From contig CM075943.1 in NCBI GenBank assembly GCA_038030265.1, positions 36,518,001 to 36,582,000 on the forward strand: a DNA stretch of 64,000 bases, in the 5' to 3' direction. Under the pieces are notes generated by a model. That model ran no database searches. It was not told the origin of the DNA and was given only the letters and a program-made list of their open reading frames with translations. Below are positions 45,782 to 56,900 of the stretch, piece after piece; position 1 is the stretch's first letter; every line of letters begins with the position of its first letter. The stretch is from Corythucha ciliata. Taxonomy: Eukaryota; Arthropoda; Insecta; Hemiptera; Tingidae. The translations under genes were made by a program, and so were the position numbers.

Positions 45782-48131
45782 TGTAGAATAGGGCTTCATC
45801 TCAGTTCTAGCCGTGAATCAGTGTTTTTTCTTTTACTTATAACCATGAATTTGCCGTTTACCTCAATTTTAGCCACAAAGTTGTCGTCAGAAGGCGGAAT
45901 TAGAAATTCCAACACACTTTATCCGCGATTATTTTCCTCAATTTTAGCCGTAAATTCGCGTTTTTTTCAACTTTAGCTGCTTTGAAACGTTTCTAATCTG
46001 TGAATTCGCAAATTACCTTAATTTTTCAGCCACGAATTCGTGATTTCCTCATATTTTAGCCGGGAATAACACTTTTTCCCAATTTGAGCTGAAAACGAGT
46101 TTTCCTTCAATTTTTGCTACGGATTAGCGTTTATTCTTTAGTTTTAGCCTCGAACAGAAGCTACGCATTTGCGTTTTGTCAATTTTTCAAGGTTTAGTGA
46201 CTTTGTGGGTCGCGCTCTCTTCGGTGTACAAAATAACGGCCAACGAAAAATTTAGAGATCTTTTTTATAACGACAATGAAAAATTGGGAAAATACGAACT
46301 CGTTTTTTTAACATAATATTTGTTATTTTTTAAAATAAAAATTGAGATTTGTTAGCTGTTGGCACGCTACAACTTTAACCAATTTTGGCCACGGGTTAGC
46401 GCTTTTAATCAATTTTAGCAGTGCAGTAGGGATTCTTTCGTTTGTATTGGCGATTTTCCTCCATTTTAGCCACGATTTGGCGTTTTCTTCATTTTCAGCT
46501 GCAGTTTACCCATTTTTTAGCAGCCAATTGGCACTTTTTTCTCAGTTTGAGTTGAAAATTAGTGTTTTTCTTAAATTTGGCCCCGCTAATTAATATTTTA
46601 CAATTCTAGCCGAGTAGTTTTTTTTAGGTTTTAGCCCGCATGAGCAATTTTTTTCTACGGATTAGCGCTGTTTCTCAGTTTGAGCCTCGATTCTTTCAGA
46701 AGCTATACAGATTTTCGTTTTCTCAATTTCAGCCGCGAATTATTGATTTTTCTTCATTTCAGCTGTGAAATAGCGTTTTCTGATAATTTTGCAGCGAATT
46801 AGCACATTATCTATTCTATTTTTTTTATTAATAGGCGATTTTTCGCCATTTGAGTTGTGAATTTGCCATTTTGGTCCAGTTTAAACTTGAATTAGCGTCG
46901 TTTTTCGCAATAATTGCCACGAGTTTTGTTTACTTGTACAGCTTTGTGTACTTGTAGGCTAGGGCTCTGTATGATCCATTTTTGTGCCAAGTTTCCATCC
47001 GCTAGCATCATTTTTGCGGCAGTTGTGCTAACAAGGAATTCGGAACTTCCACCTCCCATCATGACTACCCTTCCCTCTCCACTTTTTCGAAAAATGAAAA
47101 CGTCAATCGAAGGCTGTTATTACACCGGGTTTTTGTGCCAAATATGATGTCACTAAGTTAGGTTGTACTGGTGAATGGTGGCGAAGAAGTGGAAACTAAA
47201 GAACGTTGAAATTAAAAGTATTTGTATTTTCGTTGAGTGTGAAATACAAAATACTTTTGAAAATGTATTTCAAATACAAAGCCCAAAATACTTTCAAAAA
47301 TGTATTTTAAATACAGAAATACAAATACAAAGTATTTTAAATACAAAGTATTTTAAATACAAAGTATTTTAAATACTCAAGTATTTAAATGTACAAGTAA
47401 TATAATAAGTATTATATTATTATATTATAAGTATTATATTATACTTAGTGTAGTATACTAGTATTATATTATAAGTAAGTGTATAATATAAGTATTTAAA
47501 ATACAAAGTATTTTAAATACTCAAGTATCTTGCCCACCCCTGTTTATCGTTTGCGTTTGCGTTAGTGGGGGTGTTGCTAAAAGTCTCTATTAATTGGCGA
47601 ATGAAACTATCACTAGCTGCGCTAGTCTTCTTGATAGTGTAAGCGGTATTTGTTATCAATTTGAGAGTTATAGTTATAGTTTCACAGGCATTGCTGATAG
47701 CGTAAGAAGTATTGATAACTCAGTTTGTATTGTTGTTTGATCTTGAAGAGCTCGTAAATAACTTCACATCTCACTTTATCTTGCTGGGTTTTTAAGATTC
47801 TTTGGTGAGTAAATACATCTAACGTGTTCACATTAAAAATTCGGAAATGAAAGTTCTTGAGATGTAGGTACCTAATCCACCTCGTGAATCGAAAAGAATT
47901 CGTGGGCACTGGGTTATAGCTAGCAAAATTATTATAATTTCTTTGTTAGTGCTACGACCCAATTTATTTATACTTACGGTGGTCGAGAGCTCACAAATAC
48001 CTATTTTTCAGTTGCCGGGTGTTATGTTATTTCATTATCAGCGGTTCCTTCCATCTCAAGACCTTAAGTACCTACTACTTCTGAAGTTGTTCATTCGGGA
48101 GGCGTCTTTTTACTGTTAATTTTGAATACAG

Positions 48132-48277
48132 ATTCATCACCATCAAAATCTCGGAATGTCACAGATGGAAGAAAAGGCTACGATGCTAACCACCATATCA
48201 ACATGGCATTAGACGGGACCGTAGAGGACTCAAAGCAGATATTTGCGCTTTGCCTGCAGTCGTCTGCGCTTGAATAA
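48132..48277 (+). CDS. Possible 3'-terminal coding exon of an unrecognised gene
   Basis: An acceptor-like TTTTGAATACAG is followed in phase 2 by an open frame of 47 residues (opening after two bases with SSPSKSRNVTDGRKGYD, ending LQSSALE) and a TAA stop, with AATAAA at 48282-48287 directly after. Residue composition is protein-like and the tract is free of the surrounding minisatellites. I do not recognise the protein, saw no convincing upstream exon, and it may be chance. Confidence 0.22.
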
Positions 48278-48987
48278 TCCTAATAAAAGCTCTTAAATGG
48301 TTATTTTCGGCATTCTAAACTATACCCACATGTATCTGTACGGGGAATAACAATAACAAGTACAGATACAAGTTATGGATCACACCAATACCGACACTGA
48401 TATTGAAGGGTATAGTCGAGACGAGGTGCTCGGGTAAATTTTATTAATTAATAAAAAGTATAAAAATAAGCACGAAAGTATACAATATAGTAAGTAAGCG
48501 CCTCGAACCTTGAATGGAATAGAACATGGCACGATATGAGAGATAGGTAAACAAATCATCCTCCTCTGTCGTAATTAGTGGTGATCCAGCCGAAATGAAC
48601 GAGTGAGAGGACCCGCATTGTGAGGAACTTCGGTAGTCAAGAAGAGGGAAGAATAAAGGGCGAAATAATCCAAAATTTAACATACCGCTTACACTATCGG
48701 TATCACTAGTTTCTCTATGACCGGCAGACAGCGTCTTTCTTAGCTGCAATCGCCAATTGGGAACGGGTTCTTTTCATATGGCAATCACGTTATCTCGAAC
48801 ATGATTGGTGGATATTTTTGGTCACCAAGAGCGGTGGTGGCGGGACTTCGACAACAGTGTTACAAATTTCAAGACCATGCCCATCCCCAATAATATGGAG
48901 AATGGCCACCGAGCGGTTGCGCTTTGCTAGTTGAACAAAAAATGCAACCTCAACGACGGAGTCAGGGTGTTTGAAAGAAAATGTTGC

Positions 48988-49281
48988 TCATTCACCCTGA
49001 AGTATAGTCACGAAACTGGATACATTATTCAAAAATGGGATTTTTAGGGTGAGCGGAGAAAATATTTCGCCACAAATTTCTTCTTTAACCCAAAAAATAG
49101 GGGGCTCGAACGAACGATTTGTGAGCAAACTGGGCATTTCCTCGCGTAATGAACAGAGTACGTAAATCGAACCACCAGAGAGACTACGACGCTGCTCTCC
49201 TATTTTCAGGTCTCGAACCACGTAACCCTGTGTGAGCTCATCCCAGACAGGGTTCTGGACCGCATTTCGATGCATTTTCAC
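48988..49281 (-). other. Unrecognised 97-codon open frame
   Basis: ORF with start at 49281 (possible second start MHRNAVQNPVW at 49275) in a non-minisatellite stretch between the hAT-like element and the nuclear receptor. Composition is mixed and protein-like, but no domain, signal or family was recognised and no poly(A) signal clearly follows. It could be a relic of a mobile element or a chance frame. Confidence 0.15.
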
Positions 49282-50926
49282 TTTGCGATTATTCTGTTAT
49301 TCGATTCTGTTCTTTGTTCGATTCTGTTGTTCGGCGCCTAAGAAGGCTAAGGTGCGACCCTTGAAAGTTGAAACCTTGGGTGAACATTCTTTAACCCACT
49401 GAGCAAAGTGAATTAAGAGATAAAATGCGTAGACTTTATTGCACAAAAATTGAAAGAAATAAAATTATGTTACAAAAGGACTTAATTAAGATGCTTTATT
49501 ACTTGTTGGTTCATGAAATTTGTATTTTGTTTAAAAATAGTAACTAAATCTCTGTGCATACCGACAGTGACATGTCTTTTATATTCCGCACACCGGGTGT
49601 TAGTTCGAAGCGTAATAAAGCTTTTCAAAATTGTTCATTTTAAAGTTAGTCTAAAGAAGTATGTTCGTGTATTCCACTGTCCTATTAATGCTCGAATTGG
49701 TGTGGAAGATTCAATTCCTCCTCTCCCTTCGGTAACATGCAAGTGAAATATGATCTACGTCAGATTTATACACTTTCTAAGTCTTTGATTGCGTAGGAAT
49801 CCACAATAATTGGCCGAGACATTGGATGCCTCATTTAGTATTGAATATATTTTATAACTATTAAGTTAATAGGGGGGGGGGATCGGGGTATATTTTCGTC
49901 GAAAGGTTTGCTCAAGACATCGCAATTTTTAGGCATGACACTGACAATGATTATCCCAAAATAATCAAAGCAATATAAAGTTAATGAAGCATCGTTTGAA
50001 AACTACACTGGTATATGGTAAACCCGATAATATTGCTCGAGAGAGCTGGAACAAAATTTGATTAAATAGATAAATATATACATTTTTTGGCACTAAAATT
50101 CACCATAACTAACAAGTAATATCACAGATTTGCATTAAGTTTTAAATAACTAAATAAATAAATACGAATGGGATAAAATTATTTGTATCCCGAACAATTA
50201 TGAAAAAACTTGGTCTACAAAAAGTTAAAAAATTGTCAAATATTGGCTTTAATTTAGAGAACTATACCGCTTTCCATTTAACCAGAACATTCGTTTGCAT
50301 CAAATATTTACACGAAAGGCAATAAAAAGAGGATATTGCTCTCTGACCGGAAGTGTTTCTTTAAACATTTTGGCTTGGAAGGATGATTGTGTAAACTGAA
50401 ATGAAGTTGATTAGTTGACGAAAGATAGGCTCACGAGTTCCGAAGAATGAAATTGGTCTAATACAGTTTTTCATTTCAATTACATAGAAATAATAAAACA
50501 AAAGAGGGATATACCTTGATGGGTAGATACTCGTTTCTAAATTGCATTTTAATTTGTGTAAGAGCTACACAAAATGAATGACACGAGATTATATGAGGCC
50601 TGGTAATGAACATTTGGCAACTTGGATTTTAAGAACGGCTATTATATTCGTTGCGCACAGCGGTTCCTAATTAATATTTAACAGCGTTCTTGGAGAATAT
50701 CTGAAAATTTGCTGTTCAAAAATATTATTGTGATAGCGTCTTTGATTGAGAAAGGGTTTTAAGGTCTGGTTTCACCAAATACCAAACATATTTTCGTCTA
50801 AAGGCGTCTAAAATGGAAAAAAATGAAATCACAAGCATGGACGATTGTTCCAAGTGAAACAAAGATAAATCTTGGTGAGACCCAACCTAAATTTGTTCGA
50901 CGTGATTATATAACTCAATGCAAGTT

Positions 50927-53900
50927 TTAAGTATAAGTTTTCTCCATTAAGTACATATCGCCCAGAAGTCTCTGAATCGGGATGTCTCCGATCGTTTCCC
51001 GGAAAAATAACCTCTCCACCGTTGCCTGCCGCACAGATCGTAGCCCGGGAATCATAAGAAGGAGACGACCAAATCTAGTGGGTTGACGAGCGTAACGACC
51101 ACGAACGTAGTCATTGAGAATACACTGAGCCTGATCCTGGAGCATTTCTACTGGTTGTGCGTCAACTAGTCCAGGAGTTTCTGAATACGAGTATATCACC
51201 AGAGTCATTCTTTGAAATAATATATAATTCTTTGAGTGATTCAGTTTATATACCTGGTGTGAATAATATGACAGCCTTCATACAACCGCATTCGCTTCCG
51301 TCGGGAGACAGCTGCCTAAACCTGGCGAGAATATCTTGAATAGTGATGATTTCTTGTGAAACAACTGGGTCATCTTGAGGTAGTCTTTCTCGAGCTTTTG
51401 GTCCACTCAGAAGAGGGCCTAGATCCCAGGGTATGGACCACTGAGCCAAGTGAAGAATGAATAATTCCTTCCAAGATTCTTGAAGAAGAAGTAACTGCAA
51501 TAAAAATAATAAATGTAAATTACTCAATTATTTTGTGTAAATATTGATGTAAAGAACTGGTATGGATTATGCAGCATCTCTGAATTAGCCGGTAGTTGAT
51601 CTAACAGCGGCGTCTACTGCTACATCACTTCGTTTTCTACATCACTGATTGGCACTAGAGAAAAAAAAGGAAAGGAGCTTGCGGCTAAAATAGAGAAAAT
51701 ATTTCGATAACCTCAAAATTATGTAGGCCCTTAATAGGCGGCTAAAATTGAGAAGGCGCACTACTAAAATTGTCGGCAAAAACATAATAACACGAATATT
51801 TGTGGTTAAAATTGCGTAAAAGTCCTCAATCGTTGCTAAAATTGAGTCTAATTTGCGTTTCTTCTGAACAACTTCAATACCTAATGAGATAAAATCAAAG
51901 ATTTGCAGTGTATGGACTGCGATTGAATTAACAACAAAAGCTAATGTGCTGCTTTTCGGAGCGAGTCCGCGGCTAAAGTTGAAATAAGCGCTAAAAATGG
52001 AAAAAGTTGTTGATTCCCGGCTGTACATATAAGAAAAACTGTAATACGCGGCTAAAATTGAGAAATAGCGCGAATTCACGTCTAACGGTCTAAAAATGAA
52101 TGAAAGGAATAATTTTCGGCTGAAATTCGCAATGCGACAAATTCGTGGTTTCTGAAGGCAAATTCGGTTAAAATCTAATCCATAAATTCATGGAGAAAAT
52201 GTACAAAAATTAGCGGCTGAAACGGCGCCAATACACTAATAAAAGTGGAAAAAGGCGCTAATTCACAGCTAAAATTGAAAAAACGTTGATTCGCAACTAA
52301 AATTTAAATATTAATGTCAATTCGCCGTTTCTGGAGGCAATTTTGCTTAAAATTGAGAAAATAAATACTCGTGCGTGAATAAAAGGTAGAAAAACACCAA
52401 CTCACTGCTAAAATTGGGATTCACGGCCAAAATAATGGAGAAGCGCTAATTTGCGGCTATAATTGGGAAAACTCGCTGCTGATTCGCAGTTTCTGGGAAC
52501 AAATGCGGCTTAAGTAAAAAAAGGTGCTAATTTGTCTAAAAGGGGCAAAAAATCTGTTAATTTGGCGCTAAAATCCAGAAAAACGCAAATTTACGGCTAA
52601 AAAGAGAAAAAGCTCCAGCACGCGGGAAGAACTTGGGTAAACCGTTTAATTCGCGACTAAAATTCAAGAAACGCCAATTCGACGTCACCGGAGGCAAAAT
52701 TGCGTAAAATTGGGCGAACAAATTATAAAAGCATGAAAAATTGCTAATTCGCTGCTAAAATATTGAAAAACGATGATTCGCGACCGAAATTTAGAGAAAA
52801 AAACTCTAATTCGTGACTATAAGTGAAAAAACGGTTGATTCGCATTCTAATGAGTAGGAGAGGGAAAAGTTGCTAATTCACTGCTAAAGTTGAGTGAAAC
52901 GGTGACTCGTGACTCAAATTGAGAAAAGTCACCAATACAGAGACAAATTCGGACAAAACGAGAAAAAGCGCAAATTTTTGCCTGAATGTGAAGAAAACTG
53001 CTAATTTGCGGCTAAAACTGTGATAACCGTAACAGGGGCGGTTTTAGGCCTCCGTGATGGGAGTGGCGGTAAAATCTGTTCTCACCCCCTCCCCCTACAA
53101 CAACTTATCTCATTGGCCTAATTTCTTAATTTTCTTATATAAATAGTTCTGGGGCCTTATTCTCTCACGAAATAGAAACGTTGCTTTGGAAGAAACATTG
53201 AAATCTCATTCATGAAATTAAGAAAACTGAACGGGAACATATGATTTTTGAAAAAAGCAATGATGAAAAAGTTAGTGAATCAGGCCCCTGTCAACTTATT
53301 CTTTGGTGGGCTTGTTTTGTCATTGTATACTTTTTCTCACTTATAAATGTGCTTTTGCTAATACATAAATAAAATAAATAAATAAAGTAGCCCGAAAGCG
53401 CACTGTCTTTTCCCAAAATCCGGATTTTATATCGCAGGATCTGCTGAAGAATCTGAGCGAATGTCGGGCTGGCAATTTGATTTAAACAAAAAATCTTGGA
53501 ATACTGCCTTAGAATTCAAAACATTCTACCAAAAAACCAGGTCCAAAACAGGTCCTGCGTGTTTGGCTCTTTCAAAAACGAAATATCGCAATTGAGTCTA
53601 TTTTAAATCTAATTTTCGCTCTCTCAAAACCAAATTTTACGGATTTCGCTCGTTAAAATCCAAATTTTAAGGATTTTTTATCTTTCAAAAACAAAATTTC
53701 GTTGGTTTGGCTTTTCCAAACCCCAATTTCGTGGTTATTCGCTCTCATAAAAGTAAAATTTGCGAATTCTTCTTGTTCAAACCCCGATATCGTTGGTTTT
53801 GCTCTTTCAAAAACCAATTTCACGAGCTTGGGGATAGCTCTTTCAAACCCCAATTTTGTGAACTTGGCTCCTTTAAACCATAATTTCGAGGATTTTAACT

Positions 53901-56900
53901 CTTTGAAAACCAATTTTTTGGATTTGGCTCTTTTAAAACCCAATTTTGGTGATTTACGATTTATTTTTTTAATACGAAAAACTAGTATGGCCCTTTTGAA
54001 AACCAAATGACATGACTTTGGCCTTTGCAGACGACAATGTCGCCACGGAAATTCGCTCGTCCATAACCAAAAGTCTTGGATTCGGCTTCTTCAAAACAGA
54101 ATTCCGACATTTCAAACACCAATTTCGCGTTTTTTTCTCTTTCAATAACAATGAAAAACAAAATCAACGTATTTGTGTGGCTTTAGCTCTTTCTAAACTC
54201 GTTTTAGAAGCTTTCACTAATTCGAAAACAAATTTATCTGGATATGATGAATAATTCTGTCGCCGGTATTTTTAGTTAATAAATTATTTAAACTGATGTT
54301 ATCCGGACGACGATGGAAAGGCATAGCCCAACACAGTATCGAGTTTCGAGAATAAATGGCTCCCCGGTGGGATTTGAACCCGCAACCTCTGGACTACCAG
54401 TCCAGCACGCTGCCAATTGCGCCACAGAGACGCCTTTGGGAGTCGTACTCCGAGGGATGAGCTAAGCCGAACCCCACCCAGGTCAATTGTGGTGGGGTTC
54501 GGCTTAGCTTATCCCTCGGAGTACGACTCCCAAAGGCGTCTCCGTGGCGCAATTGGCAGCGTGCTGGACTGGTAATCTAGAGGTTGCGGGTTCAAATCCC
54601 GCCGGGGAGCCATTTTTTCTCGAAACTCGAATAGTGTTGGGCTATGCCCTTCCATCGTCGTCCGGATAACATCAGTTTAATTAATTTATTAATTAACAAA
54701 TTTATCTTTTCCAAAAAATTTTTTTTGGGTAACTCAAAAAGCCAAATGTTGTTATTTTGGCTATTAAAAGACCCAGTTACACGGATTTCCTGAAAAAAAA
54801 AAACCTCCGCTTTCGTCGCCTTCAAATCCCAAGTTCCGGCGATTTGACTCTTTTATTCCGAAAGCTATGCTTTTCAAGAGCCAAATTTCGTGGATTTGGC
54901 TCTTACAAAACCACAATTTTGCATCACTCTTTTGGAGCACTCTTTCAAACCCAAATTTTTTGGATTTGACTCCTTCAAATCCAACTTTCGAGATTTATGT
55001 TGAAAACAAGTTGCATGGCTTCATGCAGCCTTTTGTGTAATTTTGGCTATTTAAAAAATTGATTCGATTCATTAAAAACCAAAAAATGTTGAGATTTTGT
55101 CCCTTTCATACCACAATTTCTCCCGATTTTCGCTCTTCCATAACCAAATGTCTCGGATTCGGTCCCTTCACAATCCAATTTCACTAATTTTTCCGCAAAT
55201 GGCGCACTACCAAAATAAGTAATTTTCTTACGTCCTAGTTCTGTGGGATCTAGATATGATTTGCTTTCTATACGATCTAGACACGATTGTTTAGATATGA
55301 TTTGCTCTCTCTAACATTTGTATCTTTTCACTTTTCCTTCCTTTGCTTATCCCCCCCCCCCCGTATCACTGAGGGTGACTGAGCTGACGGGGTGGCGATC
55401 GCCCCTATCGCCCCCCATAAAAACCGCCCCTGAACCGTAATGTAGTCCCTGGACAGTGGACGCGTATGCCTTTAAAATGGTAGAATCGTTTAAATTGACA
55501 GATCGTATAATATCGAGAAGATATCGAGAAGAACGTCGATATGCTATAAGATTAATTTGAGAAGGCGGTAAATGTGCGATATGTGTACACATTCACCGGT
55601 GAAAATTTGTTGTTTTACCTGTAATGTGTAAACTTTTAAGTAAAACCTTACAGCTAGCGTAAAATTCAGCGTAAATTACGGTACGTGCACGAGGACATTA
55701 TTATTGTGATGCCATTATAGAAAAAGAGCCAGAATGAGTAAAAAATGTGTTCCTAGACTAAACCTAAGATGCCATTGATGCCCGCACAATCATTCAGTGT
55801 TTCAATATTTCCCTCTCCTTCTATAATTGCTCAAATGGTGTGTACCAGGAGGTCTTCAAATATTTTTGGTGGGATTACTTTAATTTAGGTAGCGAAATCA
55901 ATCATCATGCGCATAATGAAACGAAATTGTTATTTTGATGAATTCTGCACGTACCTGGTCCCGCTTGGATAAAGTCTGAAAAGGCGCTAGACATCTAACC
56001 CACCGAACTGCCATAAAAAGGAGCCTCGCAGTAGTTTCCTATAAAAAAAATAAAATAAAAATAAAAATTAAAAACATAAAAAAAATGTCCATTATTTGTT
56101 ACAGCCCCGGGAGACATGCTAAAATTTGAGAAAATTTTTAATTTTGTGCTTTTTTTTCCTTGTCAAATTTCTTATCCAAATCTCATGACACTATGACAGA
56201 CGGTTTTAATCTTTTAATGAAATTTTCATTAATTGAACAGTCGAATTTTCCGCGCTACTTGGCGATGTGAGAAAAGAAGAAGAAGAAAAAAATGTGATTG
56301 GTTATTTGGTTAGCGTTAGGGAAAGTCTTCGTCTAACCGACATAAATCTTATATAAAAACAAGCACTAATACGGGCATTTATGCGACTTGCGTTGAGCCG
56401 CCACTTCGCAGTTCACAGCGTGCTTCCCGCAGCTTCGTCTTAATTTTCATCCCTGCATGGGCAGTTCGTCCTAGCGATTGGCTTTATTCCATTTTATTAT
56501 TTTGTTGTTAAAGTTCAAAAAAACGTGGCCGGCCGTAATTAACCGCCTCGCGCGCCCAGGAGTGAAGTAAATTTATTTTGTTCACTACAGGAGCAAAATG
56601 TAGGAACCAATTTTCCAATCAACCAACCTAATCCCACCCACCATCCGAAAATCCTCCCCCACCCCCAAACATCCTTAAACCCTTATTATGATGATTTTGA
56701 GCAATTTGTGGAGAGAAACAATAAAAAAATGAGAAGGTGGTAGATTACCGCCCCGCGTTACAAAAGGGTGCGCGCCCGGATGAAGATTAAGCACGGATTA
56801 GGAATTTTAGATATAGTGCACCAGCTCCAAGAAATATTATGAAATAATAAAAAATAAAAAGCAAGTTATTGAAACATAAAGAATTATAAAATACCCGAGG

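Larger units (their letters stand above)
42883..47542. mobile_element. hAT-like transposon, 4.66 kb, no visible transposase
   Basis: Left tip CAGGGGGGCAAAATACTTTG; right tip (reverse complement) CAGGGGTGGGCAAGATACTT. Exact 8-bp duplication TTTATCGT at 42875-42882 and 47543-47550, the hAT target length. Subterminal regions are rich in GTATTTTAAATAC. The interior is two TTAGCG minisatellite blocks (43380-44255, 45790-46910) split by the fold-back element 44260-45781. No BED finger or hAT transposase frame was seen, so the element is non-autonomous or decayed. Confidence 0.87.
47551..50926. other. Mostly non-coding, AT-rich
   Basis: Between the hAT-like element and the receptor's last exon. It holds the two weak coding candidates (48132-48277, 48988-49281); 49300-50900 is AT-rich with no readable structure. 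GATAGTGTAAGCGGTAT occurs at 47634 and, inverted, near 48690. Confidence 0.4.
54276..54692. mobile_element. Palindrome with a tRNA-like sequence in each arm
   Basis: About 200-bp inverted arms (TTTAAACTGATGTTATCCGG to its reverse complement) around a centre near 54485. ACAAATTTATCT occurs on both sides (54228-54239, 54696-54707), a possible 12-bp target duplication. It sits inside the 2.4-kb hAT-like element. Confidence 0.8.
53033..55432. mobile_element. hAT-like transposon, 2.40 kb, no visible transposase
   Basis: Left tip CAGGGGCGGTTTTAGGCC; right end AAAACCGCCCCTG. Exact 8-bp duplication AACCGTAA at 53025-53032 and 55433-55440. The interior is a diverged 30-bp-scale minisatellite (core CCAAATTTCGTGGATTTGGC, 53570-54240 and 54700-55200) and an inserted palindrome with two tRNA-like genes. 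It lies in the receptor intron between exons 51254-51494 and 55955-56038. Confidence 0.87.

Noticed and set aside
48690..48749. Small minus-strand exon (RKTLSAGHRETSDTDS then GTAAGC)
   Set aside because: Has splice-like borders but a poor pyrimidine tract, no partner exon and no recognised product.
51642..52079. 145-codon minus-strand open frame
   Set aside because: Lies wholly in the TTAGCG minisatellite; its residues are repeat-driven and no domain was recognised.
53155..53290. Small MITE with GGGGCCTTATTCTCTCAC ends
   Set aside because: The right end matches only over about 8 bases and no target duplication is visible; too weak to list.
53701..54010. Overlapping open frames of about 100 codons on both strands
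   Set aside because: Periodic residues on both strands show that they follow the 30-bp minisatellite of the hAT-like element.
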